A stretch of DNA of 64,000 bases from Clostridia bacterium (GCA_025997215.1 BNUH01000005.1:1-64000), one strand, 5' to 3'; shown: positions 8,215 to 17,347, numbered from the stretch's first letter. Numbers and translations are program-made. Notes: generated from the sequence alone by a model not told the origin.

Positions 8215-8475
8215 TTAGCGGCCGCTGATGCTGCGCTCGGCCTGCTCGATGAGACGCTTGACCATGTAGCCGCCGATATAACCGGCCTGACGGCTGGACA
8301 GGTCACCGTTGTAACCCTGCTTCAGGTTGATCCCCAGCTCGCTGGCGATCTCATGCTTCATGTTGTTCAGGGCGTCGCGCGCCTCGGGCACGATTGTGGT
8401 TCCCGACGATGAAGAGGTGGCGCCCTGCGCCGGCTTCGGGTACTGCGTGGTAGAGGCCTGGTTCTGATTGAACAT
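8215..8475 (-). CDS. Alpha/beta-type small acid-soluble spore protein
   Basis: The start chosen is the ATG at 8473-8475, eight bases after GGAGG, giving 86 residues. The core (ALNNMKHEIASELGI, then GYNGDLSSRQAGYIGGYMVK, then RLIEQAE) is the SASP alpha/beta family, including the GPR protease site region E-I-A-x-E. These proteins coat spore DNA and protect it from UV and heat, then serve as amino acid store on germination. The N-terminal 28 residues rich in Gln, Ser and Thr are an extension compared with the neighbouring paralogue. It lies second in a tandem pair; a stem (GGACGC/GCGTCC) sits between the two genes. Confidence 0.93.
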   Translation of the reverse strand: MFNQNQASTTQYPKPAQGATSSSSGTTIVPEARDALNNMKHEIASELGINLKQGYNGDLSSRQAGYIGGYMVKRLIEQAERSISGR

Positions 8476-8549
8476 TGTCTGTTCCTCCAACTAATTTTGT
8501 TTGTTACTGCCTAAGGGCCGGACGCGTCATACAGCGTCCTTAAGGGGGA

Positions 8550-8747
8550 TTACTTGCCAGCCATCTGCTTTTCGGCCTGCTCGATTAAGCGTTTGACCAT
8601 AAAGCCGCCGACATAGCCATTCTCGCGCGAAGTCAGGTCGCCATTGTAACCCTGCTTCAGGTTGATGCCCAACTCCCTCGCGATTTCGAACTTCATGCTG
8701 TCCAGTGCCGCTTTCGCGTTAGGGACATTCACGTTCGCCGTTGCCAT
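8550..8747 (-). CDS. Alpha/beta-type small acid-soluble spore protein
   Basis: A 65-residue SASP with the standard length and motifs (ALDSMKFEIARELGI, NLKQGYNGDLTSREN, MVKRLIEQAE). It is closely similar to the product of 8215-8475 and lies just upstream of it on the same strand, so the pair arose by tandem duplication. GGAGG sits nine bases before the ATG. Expression in the forespore under sigma-G would be expected; upstream I see only a weak sigma-G-like candidate, so this rests on the family. The pair is the best evidence in the window that the organism makes endospores. Confidence 0.94.
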   Translation of the reverse strand: MATANVNVPNAKAALDSMKFEIARELGINLKQGYNGDLTSRENGYVGGFMVKRLIEQAEKQMAGK

Positions 8748-9012
8748 GCTGTTTCACCTCCATCCCCGGTAGTTACGTGGGTATTGTTCCACGCTTCGCG
8801 GAAAATACACATGCAATTTTTGGTGATTCGCTCCTGCGATCGATTCAATCCATTCAACCTCCGATTGCACGCGTTCGACCGCGAACATCAATCAGCATGG
8901 CTAATTGGGCTGATATTTATGAGTGGTAATGATTTCAATATTTAACTGCTAATAACTAGCTTTCCTAATCTAGGCGCAAGTCTGAACAATCGCGGCGCGT
9001 CGCGCCATTCTA
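8748..9012. other. Divergent intergenic region, SASP and degV promoters
   Basis: This AT-rich spacer separates the SASP gene (leftward) from degV (rightward). The degV promoter lies at its right end. Towards the SASP side, GTGTATT and CAATACC on the minus strand, about 17 bases apart, could be a degenerate sigma-G promoter, but the match is weak. No gene is supported. Confidence 0.35.
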
Positions 9013-9040
9013 TTGACAACGCAAGTAAAGATGATAAAAT
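9013..9040 (+). promoter_or_regulatory. Promoter of degV
   Basis: TTGACA at 9013-9018 and TAAAAT at 9035-9040, spacer 16. This near-consensus sigma-A promoter is 22 bases upstream of the degV start codon. Confidence 0.75.
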
Positions 9041-9061
9041 AATCATCAAGGGGTGATACAT

Positions 9062-9952
9062 ATGAGTGAACCGCGCTATACCATATTGACCGATTCCACG
9101 TGCGACCTGCCGAGTGAGTATTTGCAAGAGCTTGGCGTAGAGGTTGTTGCGTTATCATTTACGCTGAACGGCGTAACGAAAATGGATTCCCAATCCCAGG
9201 CCGACCAATTGGGCACGGGCGCGATGCGTGACTTCTACAATAAACTGCGCGAGGGCGGACACGCGACGACCAGCCAGATTTCCATCCAGCATTATCTGGA
9301 AAAAATCGGCGCACTGCTCGAAACGAGCGATGTGATATACCTGGCATTCTCGTCAGGGTTGAGCGGCTCGTACCACTCGGCATGCGCGGCGGCGATGGAG
9401 CTGCGCGAGAAATACCCGAACCGCACGCTCTACGTCGTCGATACGAAGGCCGCATCGATGGGCGAGGGATTGATGGTTACTCACGCCGCCCAAAAACGTG
9501 ACGCGGGCGTCGATATCCACGCGCTAAAAAAGTGGGTCGAGGACAGTTGGCAGACATACTGTCACCTGGTCACGGTGGATAATCTGCATCACCTGCGCGC
9601 GGGCGGCCGGATATCCGCGACGACCGAATTCATCGGCAGCATACTCGACATTAAGCCCATGATCCAGATGGATCTGGAAGGGCACCTGAACGCCAACGGG
9701 AAAGAACGCGGCCGCAAGCGCGCGCTGCGGCGCATCGTCGAGCAGGTCAAGGCGGACATCGTTGATCCGAAGAGCCAGATCATATACATGTGCCAGGGCG
9801 ATTGCCTGGAGGACGCGGCGTTGGTCAAAGAAATGCTGATCAGCGAGGTCGGCGTGATCGACGTAAGGATAGGTTATGCCGGGCCTGTCATCGGCAGCCA
9901 CACGGGACCTGGCGTCATCGCTATATTCTTTACCGGAAAGAACCGGAAGTAG
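9062..9952 (+). CDS. DegV family fatty acid-binding protein (FakB-like)
   Basis: The ATG at 9062 has AAGGGG nearby; a GTG nine bases earlier overlaps that site and is rejected. The 296-residue protein has the DegV signature: TDSTCDLP near residue 10, the lipid-contacting LAFSSGLSGSYHSA near 98, and GSHTGPG near the C-terminus. DegV/FakB proteins bind a fatty acid and present it to the FakA kinase, and FakA is encoded 3 kb upstream in this window. It is monocistronic with its own strong promoter. Its 3' end overlaps the convergent HAD phosphatase gene by 23 bases. Confidence 0.9.
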   Translation: MSEPRYTILTDSTCDLPSEYLQELGVEVVALSFTLNGVTKMDSQSQADQLGTGAMRDFYNKLREGGHATTSQISIQHYLEKIGALLETSDVIYLAFSSGLSGSYHSACAAAMELREKYPNRTLYVVDTKAASMGEGLMVTHAAQKRDAGVDIHALKKWVEDSWQTYCHLVTVDNLHHLRAGGRISATTEFIGSILDIKPMIQMDLEGHLNANGKERGRKRALRRIVEQVKADIVDPKSQIIYMCQGDCLEDAALVKEMLISEVGVIDVRIGYAGPVIGSHTGPGVIAIFFTGKNRK

Positions 9953-10595
9953 AATTATCGATAATCCAACGCGCGGCATCGATGAGGTTCGCCTTCACGA
10001 TGCCGTTTTTGCCGTTATGATTTAGTAAGCGTTCGCGGCTGTGGTGGCCGCGTGGGACGAGTACGCACGCCGCGCCCAGCGAATCCGCGACTTCGCGGTC
10101 GTGTTCCGTGTCGCCAATCATAACGATTTCTGAGGGATCAATGTTATGCTCCACTAGATATAACCGCGCCGATTCGGTCTTGCCGTGGCCGAACCCATCC
10201 TTCTGCGCTATCATCGCCTCGAAATAATTCGCGATATCGAACGGAGTCAACTGAGCGCGCAGCAAATCCTCGCTCGCTGCCGTCACCAGTATCTGGCTGA
10301 ACCCCGTACTGCGCAGCAGTTCCAGCGCCGACACTGCGTCGTCAAACAGTTTGCACGTCCGTGAAAGCTCCAGGTACCGCTCGTTATACTGATCCGATAC
10401 CGCCGCAAACGTTTCATTCTCAAATGTGAATCCGACCCGCCGATAATAATCGATCACCGGAAAGCTGAACATCTCGTGATATTTCACCAGATCGATCGGC
10501 GGCATGTGTCTGTCGGCCAGCAGCGAATTCTCGGCGTCAACGCACGCGTCCACGTCGTCAAGCAGCGTGCCGTTCCAATCCCAAATAATTGTCAT
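9930..10595 (-). CDS. HAD-superfamily phosphatase, phosphoglycolate phosphatase-like
   Basis: The 221-residue protein begins with the catalytic motif IIWDWNGTLLDD: the nucleophile Asp6 is followed by Asn at +2 instead of the usual Asp, as in a known subset of HAD hydrolases. Motif II is LVTAAS near residue 103, a Lys is near 138 (GHGKTES), and motif IV is MIGDTEHDREVA near 159. The helical cap lies between residues 15 and 85. The substrate is unknown; small phosphorylated sugars are typical. It is a single gene, convergent with degV and divergent from the LacI-type regulator. Confidence 0.85.
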   Translation of the reverse strand: MTIIWDWNGTLLDDVDACVDAENSLLADRHMPPIDLVKYHEMFSFPVIDYYRRVGFTFENETFAAVSDQYNERYLELSRTCKLFDDAVSALELLRSTGFSQILVTAASEDLLRAQLTPFDIANYFEAMIAQKDGFGHGKTESARLYLVEHNIDPSEIVMIGDTEHDREVADSLGAACVLVPRGHHSRERLLNHNGKNGIVKANLIDAARWIIDNSTSGSFR

Positions 10596-10671
10596 AATGG
10601 ATCATTATGAATAATGCCGCAGGTTTTGTCAAGCTCGGGCAAGCGGTTTAGAATTTTCAAATTCTACATGT

Positions 10672-10718
10672 AAACCTTTTCATTTACACTTGCAAACCTT
10701 TTCATTTGGTGGTATACT
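10672..10718 (+). promoter_or_regulatory. Promoter and probable auto-operator of the LacI regulator
   Basis: A 14-base direct repeat AAACCTTTTCATTT occurs at 10672-10685 and again at 10694-10707, 22 bases apart (two helical turns). The first copy lies in a GTAAA...TTTAC inverted frame. TTGCAA (10690-10695) and TATACT (10713-10718) with a 17-base spacer form a promoter, and the second repeat lies within it. This arrangement suggests negative autoregulation of the operon. Confidence 0.6.
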
Positions 10719-10744
10719 ACAAAAGTCAAAGGAGTGTATTGGAT

Positions 10745-11821
10745 ATGCAGGATTCGCGGCTGACAATCATCGACATCGCTCGGGAGGCTGGCGTCTCCTC
10801 GGCGACCGTTTCGCGCGTCCTATCCAAACATCCAAACGTCAAGGCAGCGACCGCGCTGCGCGTTCGCGAGGTCGTCGACAAATATGGCTATCAGCCCAAC
10901 AGCATCGCGCGTGGATTGCTTCAGAGGCAATCACATATATTAGGTATAATAATGCCCGACATTAAGCATCCATATTACGCGGGCATATTCTCGGCGGCCC
11001 AGCGCGAGGCCGCGAACGTCGGCTCGGCTGTACAACTATACAGATTAACATATAACGCCACCATCACGGACGAATTCATCAGCCAATTGATCGAGCGCCG
11101 CCTGGATGGGACACTGCTCACGGGCGGATTCATCGAGTCGCCCGGCGCGCATGACCTGCCTGCCGTGCTCATGCGGCTGCGGCGATACATGCCCATCGTG
11201 ACGATCGGGCCGCCGATACCGGGATTTGGCAGTCCGCGCGTGTGGCCGGATCTGCACTCGGGCGTGCAGCGGGCCGTGCGGCATCTGGTCGGGTTGGGGC
11301 ACAAGCGGCTGGCGTTCATCGGCGCGACGTCCGATACGCGGAGCGTCGGCGAGCGTGAGCAGGGCTTCCGCGAGGCGTGTGAACAGTATGGCGTCGAGGC
11401 GATACTCCATTATGAAAGCATACACAACCCATCTACAGGCGAAACATGCGCCATACGGTTGTTGAATGGGATGAACCGCCGCGACTGGCCGTCCGCGCTG
11501 GTCGTTATCAACGATCTGACCGCGCTAGGTGTGCTGAAAGGCCTGCGCAGGATGGGTCTTACCGTGCCGGACGACATCGCCGTAGTGGGCTGTGACAACC
11601 AATTCTTTTCAGAATACACCCATCCGCCATTGACTACGCTCGACGTCAACGCCGAGGAACTAGGCCGACTGGCGATGCGCCGGCTATTGGACAGCCAATT
11701 TGACGAGACGGACGAATCCACAGCGGAACCGATCGTTATCCAACCAAGGTTAATCATTCGCGAATCGTGCGGCGCTAGTAACCGTCATATCGACGAGCTG
11801 TCGGGAGGTGTTTCGGCGTGA
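10745..11821 (+). CDS. LacI-family transcriptional regulator of the adjacent sugar transporter
   Basis: The ATG at 10745, after AAAGGAG, gives 358 residues. The N-terminus has the LacI helix-turn-helix and hinge (LTIIDIAREAGVSSATVSRVL, then KYGYQPNSIARGL), followed by a periplasmic-binding-protein-like sensor domain (ILGIIMPDIKHPYYAGIF; VVGCDNQFFSEYTHPPLTTL). It should bind a sugar and release its operator. The coding frame overlaps the next permease by four bases (GTGA), so regulator and transporter are one transcript. Confidence 0.9.
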   Translation: MQDSRLTIIDIAREAGVSSATVSRVLSKHPNVKAATALRVREVVDKYGYQPNSIARGLLQRQSHILGIIMPDIKHPYYAGIFSAAQREAANVGSAVQLYRLTYNATITDEFISQLIERRLDGTLLTGGFIESPGAHDLPAVLMRLRRYMPIVTIGPPIPGFGSPRVWPDLHSGVQRAVRHLVGLGHKRLAFIGATSDTRSVGEREQGFREACEQYGVEAILHYESIHNPSTGETCAIRLLNGMNRRDWPSALVVINDLTALGVLKGLRRMGLTVPDDIAVVGCDNQFFSEYTHPPLTTLDVNAEELGRLAMRRLLDSQFDETDESTAEPIVIQPRLIIRESCGASNRHIDELSGGVSA

Positions 11822-12765
11822 CATTGTCGTCCAGGTCAACGGCTGTACCCCGCGACATAAACCGCCGCGGGTTGTTGAAAACCCTGCAGCAGGACTGGGA
11901 GTTGTATCTGCTGCTACTTGTGCCGATGCTGTTCGTGCTGCTGTTCAAGTACGGGTCGTACGTCGGGTTGGTCGTGGCGTTCAAGGATTACAAGATACTC
12001 AAGGGATTCTTTGCCAGCAAGTGGGTCGGCTTCGCGAACTTTCAGAAGGTATTCGCGACGCGTGACTTCTCGCGGGCGTTCAGAAATACGCTCCTGCTCA
12101 ATGGAATGGATCTGCTGCTTGGATTCCCCGCGCCGATCATACTGGCGCTCCTGCTCAACGAAGTCCGAGCGCGCGCGTTCAAGCGGGTCAGCCAGACATT
12201 GTTATACCTGCCGCACTTTTTATCCTGGGTAATCATTGGCGCGATAGCGTATCAACTGTTCAGCCTGTCGGGCATTGTAAATACAATCATAACGAATACG
12301 GGCGGCAAGGCTGTCCCATTCCTGCAGGAAAATACGCATTGGCTTATATCCTATCTGGTTATAGGTGTATGGCAGACGATGGGCTGGGGCACGATCGTAT
12401 ACCTGGCCGCCATAACGAGTATCAATCCAGAACTTTACGAGGCTGCGCTGGTCGACGGCGCGACGCGTATGCAGCAGATGTTCCACGTAACGCTGCCGAG
12501 CATCCGGCCGACCATCGTCACGCTGCTGATCATGAACCTGGGCCGTGTGATGGGCGGCTCATTCGAGCGGGTGTACGCGCTGATGAACGTGGCCACGACG
12601 GAGTACACGTACACAATACCCGTACTCGTCTACCGCTGGGGCCTGGAGAGCGGACGCTACAGCCAGGCGACCGCGCTGGGGCTGTTCCAGTCGGTGATCG
12701 GGCTGCTGCTGGTGCTGGGCAGCGACTTCGTGGCGAAACGGTTCGGCGAGGAGGGCTTGATATGA
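11818..12765 (+). CDS. Sugar ABC transporter permease (LplB/MalF type)
   Basis: This 315-residue inner-membrane protein has six predicted membrane segments after a 30-residue cytosolic N-terminus. The EAA loop that docks to the ATPase is seen as EAALVDGATRMQQMFHVTLP near residue 205. GTG is the start, preceded by GGGAGG, and overlaps the lacI-type stop. It belongs to the CUT1 importer class for oligosaccharides. No ATPase gene is nearby; CUT1 systems of Firmicutes often share one MsmX-like ATPase encoded elsewhere. Confidence 0.9.
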   Translation: MTLSSRSTAVPRDINRRGLLKTLQQDWELYLLLLVPMLFVLLFKYGSYVGLVVAFKDYKILKGFFASKWVGFANFQKVFATRDFSRAFRNTLLLNGMDLLLGFPAPIILALLLNEVRARAFKRVSQTLLYLPHFLSWVIIGAIAYQLFSLSGIVNTIITNTGGKAVPFLQENTHWLISYLVIGVWQTMGWGTIVYLAAITSINPELYEAALVDGATRMQQMFHVTLPSIRPTIVTLLIMNLGRVMGGSFERVYALMNVATTEYTYTIPVLVYRWGLESGRYSQATALGLFQSVIGLLLVLGSDFVAKRFGEEGLI

Positions 12766-13691
12766 ATATGACGGCGGCCTCTGACCTGACGCGAAACCCG
12801 CGCGTTCAAACACGCATCCGCAAAAAGCCCGCCGCAATAATCGCCGACATACTCATCTACGCGGTCCTAACCGCCGTCAGCCTGACCTGCGTGCTGCCGT
12901 TCGTGCACGTGCTGGCCAAGTCGCTGTCGAACGAGGCGTTCGTTATTGCGAAGAAAGTATTCCTGTGGCCGCAGGGTTTGACGTTTTCCGCGTACGCCAA
13001 GGTGTTTTATGACAAGAGCATCACACGTTCAATGGGCGTGTCGGTGTTGATGACCGCGCTGTTTACCGCGCTGGGATTGTTTCTGACCGTGTGCGCGGCG
13101 TATCCGTTGTCCAGGAAGAATCTGCGCGGGCGCAGCGTGTTCACATTCATGATACTGATCACGCTGTACTTCAGCGGCGGAATCATCCCAGATTACCTGC
13201 TGATCAACCAGTTAGGTATGCTTGAAACCCTGACCTCGCTGGTGCTGCCGCTGGCGTTCAGCGCTTACAACCTGCTGATCATGAAAACCTCCATCCAGTC
13301 CAGTTTCCCGGACAGCCTGGAGGAATCCGCGCGGATAGAGGGCGCGGGTTATCTGCGGATACTATGGAGCATCGTATTACCGTTATCCAAACCAATATTG
13401 ATGACCATCGCGCTATTCCTGGCGGTCGGGCGTTGGAATGCTTACCAGGACGCGCTATTCTATATCAAACAACGCGCGGATCTGCGGCCGATGCAGTTAA
13501 AGCTGTACTACCTGATCGTCGCCGCGACTGAATCGTTCCAGGCCTCCGAAACGGTAGTCGCCGTGCGCACGAACCCCGAAGTGATGAAGGCCGCGTGCGT
13601 CATGGTTGCGACGGTACCCATACTGTGTATTTATCCATTCATACAGAAATACTTCGTGCAAGGCGTGATGATCGGGGCTGTTAAAGGTTAA
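12762..13691 (+). CDS. Sugar ABC transporter permease (LplC/MalG type)
   Basis: The start ATG at 12762 overlaps the upstream permease stop by four bases (ATGA), giving 309 residues. A much longer frame extends upstream to 12339, but that part only shadows the preceding gene. Six membrane segments are predicted, and the EAA loop reads EESARIEGAGYLRILWSIVLP near residue 190. It pairs with the preceding permease to form the channel of a CUT1 importer. Confidence 0.9.
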   Translation: MNMTAASDLTRNPRVQTRIRKKPAAIIADILIYAVLTAVSLTCVLPFVHVLAKSLSNEAFVIAKKVFLWPQGLTFSAYAKVFYDKSITRSMGVSVLMTALFTALGLFLTVCAAYPLSRKNLRGRSVFTFMILITLYFSGGIIPDYLLINQLGMLETLTSLVLPLAFSAYNLLIMKTSIQSSFPDSLEESARIEGAGYLRILWSIVLPLSKPILMTIALFLAVGRWNAYQDALFYIKQRADLRPMQLKLYYLIVAATESFQASETVVAVRTNPEVMKAACVMVATVPILCIYPFIQKYFVQGVMIGAVKG

Positions 13692-13715
13692 CAAACTTTT
13701 AATTGTTTTCTTTAC

Positions 13716-13744
13716 TTGACAACAGCGTTTGGTTGTGATATACT
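13716..13744 (+). promoter_or_regulatory. Promoter of the first binding-protein gene
   Basis: TTGACA at 13716-13721 and TATACT at 13739-13744 with a 17-base spacer. This extra promoter between the permease and binding-protein genes would raise binding-protein levels above those of the permeases. Confidence 0.75.
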
Positions 13745-13815
13745 TCGTTCAATAGTTTCCAACAGACGACGGCGTCTGATGGCATACGCACTATAACATT
13801 TAGGAGGAGCAAACA

Positions 13816-15360
13816 ATGAGGAAGGCGTTATCACTGATCCTCGCCCTATCGCTGGCGTTGTCGCTGGGCCTGGCGTTCACCGCGCAGGCGTCCGGCTCGA
13901 ACAGCGTGACGATCAAGATCCCCGTATACGACCGGGGCTTCGAGGGCTGGAATGTCACCGACAACTTCTATACCCAGTGGATTCAGAAGGAATTCGGCGA
14001 TCCCAACGGCATCAATGTCCAGTTCGTGGCGATCACGCGCTCGGCGGAGGTGCAGGATTACACACAGATGCTGGCCGCGGGCAACGCGCCGGACATCGTA
14101 TTCCACTACGACATGCCCCAGGCCGTGGCGTATCAGGCCGAAGGCGCGCTGCAGCCGCTGAACCTGGACGAGTTCAAGCAGTATGCGCCGACATATTACG
14201 ACAAGACCATCGGCATGGTCGAGCAGTACGGCGACCTGGACGGCGAGACATACTTCTTCTTCGCCAACAGGCCGACGGCTTACAACTGGCTGACGTTGAT
14301 CCGCCTGGATTGGGTGGAGCAGGTCGGCAAGGAATTACCGACAAACCTGCAGGAATTGGATGAGTTGGTGCTCGCGTGGCGCGAGGCTGGGTTGGGTTAC
14401 ATCAACCATCAGTTGGTGAAGGACAACTTCACGTACAGCTATCAATACCGCACGTGGCCCAACGACGACAAGGAGCACGCGCTGTATTCCGAGCTGGCTG
14501 TGGCCGACTTCACTTGGGCTGCGACGCATGACTATCTGAAGGAACTGAACTATCAGTACAATGCCGGGATCATCGATCCGGAATTCTATCTGGTTGTCGA
14601 TACCAACGAGGCGATGGCGCGGTTCGTGTCAGGTCAAGCCGGAACATACGATCTGTATCTGGCGGCAAATTCGCCGGTTGTTTCGTCCCTTCTGGCTAAC
14701 TTCCCGGACGCGAAACTGGCGACGCTCAACCCGATAGCCAAGTCGCCCAACGACGGCTACGCGATGGAGCGCGGCTACTGGCCGTTCGGCATGATCATGG
14801 GCATCAACAGCAAGACGGATGAGGCAACCAGGATCGCCGTGTGGAAGTATCTGGAATGGATGCTGCAGGATAACAACCTGTTCTACCTAGAGAACGGCAT
14901 CGAGGGCGAGAACTACACGCTGACCGATGAAGGCCTGGCTGTGGCAATCGCCGATTTCACCGGGGCGTCGGTGGTAAGCGCTAACAAGAACAAGGATTAC
15001 TGGTGCCTCTGGGAAGAGAGTGCGCAGTATCCGACAGCTGAACTGCAGGAAAAGGCGAACCTGATCAACTGGGCGCCTGTTGGTTATGAACAGCTGATCA
15101 CCGACTCGAAGGCATACTTCGACGCGATGATCCCGTACCGCGTGCCGGATGCGCTGTTCACCACGGCAGTCACCACGGTGGCGGAATACAAGGGAGACTT
15201 GAACACGCTGTGGCAGGAACTGTACGTAAAGTGCGCAATGGCCAAGCCTGAAGATTTCGAGCAAGTATACGCCGATGCGAGCCAGACATTCCTGGATGCA
15301 GGATATCAGGCGATCCTCGACCAGAAGGCCGAGCTGTACGACGCGGGCAAGGTCAAGTAA
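13816..15360 (+). CDS. Extracellular solute-binding protein (oligosaccharide type)
   Basis: The 514-residue protein starts with a signal peptide (about residues 1-25, ending FTAQA) of the signal peptidase I type: there is no lipobox Cys. The mature part reads as a family 1, LplA-like binding protein (DYTQMLAAGNAPDIVFHYDM; NRPTAYNWLTLIRLDWVEQ). It would capture an oligosaccharide and deliver it to the two permeases encoded just upstream. TAGGAGG precedes the ATG, and the gene has its own promoter and a terminator hairpin downstream. The ligand cannot be read from sequence. Confidence 0.88.
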   Translation: MRKALSLILALSLALSLGLAFTAQASGSNSVTIKIPVYDRGFEGWNVTDNFYTQWIQKEFGDPNGINVQFVAITRSAEVQDYTQMLAAGNAPDIVFHYDMPQAVAYQAEGALQPLNLDEFKQYAPTYYDKTIGMVEQYGDLDGETYFFFANRPTAYNWLTLIRLDWVEQVGKELPTNLQELDELVLAWREAGLGYINHQLVKDNFTYSYQYRTWPNDDKEHALYSELAVADFTWAATHDYLKELNYQYNAGIIDPEFYLVVDTNEAMARFVSGQAGTYDLYLAANSPVVSSLLANFPDAKLATLNPIAKSPNDGYAMERGYWPFGMIMGINSKTDEATRIAVWKYLEWMLQDNNLFYLENGIEGENYTLTDEGLAVAIADFTGASVVSANKNKDYWCLWEESAQYPTAELQEKANLINWAPVGYEQLITDSKAYFDAMIPYRVPDALFTTAVTTVAEYKGDLNTLWQELYVKCAMAKPEDFEQVYADASQTFLDAGYQAILDQKAELYDAGKVK

Positions 15361-15386
15361 CATTAAGTAAAAGCAAGGTAAGTCAA

Positions 15387-15425
15387 GCGGGACACCGGAT
15401 TAACACGGCGTCCCGTTATTTTCAT
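15387..15425 (+). terminator. Intrinsic terminator after the first sugar transporter
   Basis: CGGGAC-CCG and CGG-GTCCCG form a stem of about ten pairs around a GATTAACA loop, followed by TTATTTTC. It closes the lacI-permease-permease-binding protein operon. Confidence 0.75.
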
Positions 15426-15455
15426 TATGTAACTTTAACGTTTGACTATTAACTA

Positions 15456-16319
15456 TCAGCGCGTAAGTATTTCTACTTTGTTGACGGCTGAACGCGCTAG
15501 CAACGTATGCAGCGCAGCTGCGTCCGTCTGCCCAGCCAACCCCAGCGCGTCGGCGTAGCGGGTGAGCGTATCGATGTATCGCGTCAGATGCGGCAGGATG
15601 AGTTCCCGATTATCCAACAGCAGTTCAGTCCAGAGGTCGGCGTCGATGCGTGCCACGCGTGTACAATCCCGGAACGCTCCCGCCGTGTGCGCCAGCGTCA
15701 TATCCGGCATGAATTCATCGCACAGCGCCGCTGCGGATATGTGCATCAGGTCGCTGGTGTAGGCGATGATGCTGTCGTGAATGTCCGGGTTGTTGACGAC
15801 GATCCGCCCAGCCCCGACGTGCTGACACAACGCCGTCAACAATTCGACGGCGTTTTTCATCGGCTCATCCACTTCCGCGTCGCTCGCGGGCACGAGGATG
15901 AAACCCGCGCCACGGAAGAGATTCTTATCGGCGTTGACGAAGCCCCCGACCTCCCGTCCGGCCATCGGGTGCAGTCCGCAATACCCCACGCCTGACGGTA
16001 GTATACCCGACACAAACTCCGCCATCTCACGCTTGACGCCGCAGATCTCGGTTACAATGCAGTTATCATTCAATAACGGGAATGTGCGGCGCATATTCTC
16101 CATGATCGTGTGCGGACTGGAGGCGTATATAACCAAGTCGGCATCGCGCACACATTCTTCTGGAGTTATAACAACTTCATCCACCGCGCCGCGTTCCAAC
16201 GCCTGTGCGCGCGTCGTTTCGTCCGGATCGAATCCGACTCTCCGCGCGTCACTAAAACCCTCCAATGCGTACGCCAGCGACCCGCCAATCAAGCCCAAAC
16301 CCAATACGGCGATCCTCAT
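15456..16319 (-). CDS. tyrA: Prephenate dehydrogenase
   Basis: TyrA oxidatively decarboxylates prephenate to 4-hydroxyphenylpyruvate in tyrosine synthesis. The 287-residue protein starts with the NAD-binding Rossmann motif VLGLGLIGGSLA, and has GLHPMAGREVGGF near residue 117, a family hallmark, and a helical dimerisation domain after residue 170 with HDSIIAYTSDLMHISAAAL. No C-terminal ACT domain is present, so tyrosine feedback through such a domain is unlikely. It overlaps aroF by four bases (ATGA), so the two are translationally coupled. Confidence 0.9.
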   Translation of the reverse strand: MRIAVLGLGLIGGSLAYALEGFSDARRVGFDPDETTRAQALERGAVDEVVITPEECVRDADLVIYASSPHTIMENMRRTFPLLNDNCIVTEICGVKREMAEFVSGILPSGVGYCGLHPMAGREVGGFVNADKNLFRGAGFILVPASDAEVDEPMKNAVELLTALCQHVGAGRIVVNNPDIHDSIIAYTSDLMHISAAALCDEFMPDMTLAHTAGAFRDCTRVARIDADLWTELLLDNRELILPHLTRYIDTLTRYADALGLAGQTDAAALHTLLARSAVNKVEILTR

Positions 16320-17326
16320 GCAGGCGCGACGACCTCCCGTATGCGCCTGACCTTATCCATCAGCCGATCGAATACGGCCGGGGTGATCGACTGCGCGCCG
16401 TCGCACAGCGCGGCCTCCGGGTGATTGTGCACCTCGATGATCAACCCGTCGCATCCGGCGGCGGCTGCGGCCAGCGCCATCGGCTCCACCAGCTGCCAGT
16501 AACCCGTCGCGTGGGATGGGTCCACTACCACCGGCAGATGTGACCGTGCCTTCAACGCGGGTATGGCCGACAGGTCGAGCGTGTTGCGCGTCGCCGTCTC
16601 GAATGTGCGGATTCCGCGTTCGCACAGGATTACATCATGGCAGCCGCTGGCCATCAGATACTCGGCGGCCATCAGCAGCTCATCCAGCGAGGACGACATC
16701 CCGCGTTTCAACAGTACGGGTTTCTTAAGCTCCCCAACCTGCTGTAGTAATGTAAAATTCTGCATATTCCGCGCGCCGATCTGTATAACATCCACATCGC
16801 GCGCGAATATGTCGATGTATTCCGGCGCCATCAACTCCGTTACGATGGGCAAACCCGTCTCGGCCTTGGCTTCCTTCAACAATTCCAACCCATCCAACCC
16901 CAGGCCCTTGAACGCGTATGGCGATGTGCGCGGTTTGAATGCCCCGCCCCGCATCAGCCCTGCGCCGGATCGTTTGACGAGCTTTGCAATCTCGACGATC
17001 TGCTCGCGGTTCTCGACCGAACACGGTCCGGCAATCACCTCGAACCCGCCTCCGCCCAGCCGCCGGCCTGCTACCTCGACCACGCTGTCCTTTGGGTGGA
17101 ACTTGCGCCCGGCCAGCTTGTACGGCTCCTGCACGCGCATGATCCTGTCGACGCAGGGGTACACGAGCAGCTTATCCTCCTGGATCGTGGATGTGTCGCC
17201 CGCCATGCCGATCATGCGGGTCGTTTCGCCCACGATGTCCTGGATGATGATGCCCTTAGCCGTTAGGTAGTCGCGTATGGGCTGGATGTCACGGTCGTTG
17301 CACTGAGGTTTTAGGATTATAATCAT
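16316..17326 (-). CDS. aroF: 3-deoxy-7-phosphoheptulonate (DAHP) synthase
   Basis: This enzyme condenses phosphoenolpyruvate and erythrose 4-phosphate in the first step of the shikimate pathway. The 336 residues comprise an N-terminal ferredoxin-like regulatory region (about 1-70) and a TIM-barrel core with IAGPCSVENREQ, RGGAFKPRTSPYAFKG, KPVLLKRGMS, and VVDPSHATGYWQLV. The layout is that of the type I-beta (Thermotoga/Bacillus) class. Pairing with tyrA forms a small aromatic amino acid operon; no leader peptide or T-box was seen in the 21 bases between it and DUF368. Confidence 0.92.
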   Translation of the reverse strand: MIIILKPQCNDRDIQPIRDYLTAKGIIIQDIVGETTRMIGMAGDTSTIQEDKLLVYPCVDRIMRVQEPYKLAGRKFHPKDSVVEVAGRRLGGGGFEVIAGPCSVENREQIVEIAKLVKRSGAGLMRGGAFKPRTSPYAFKGLGLDGLELLKEAKAETGLPIVTELMAPEYIDIFARDVDVIQIGARNMQNFTLLQQVGELKKPVLLKRGMSSSLDELLMAAEYLMASGCHDVILCERGIRTFETATRNTLDLSAIPALKARSHLPVVVDPSHATGYWQLVEPMALAAAAAGCDGLIIEVHNHPEAALCDGAQSITPAVFDRLMDKVRRIREVVAPA

Positions 17327-17347
17327 TATCGGTACCCCGATTCCATT

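Noticed and set aside
10690..10965. 91-residue plus-strand ORF over the LacI start
   Set aside because: Out-of-frame shadow of the regulator gene, beginning inside its promoter.
12339..12761. Long N-terminal extension of the second permease frame
   Set aside because: Lies inside the first permease gene in another frame; Arg/Gly-rich and not membrane-like. The ATGA overlap start at 12762 is standard.
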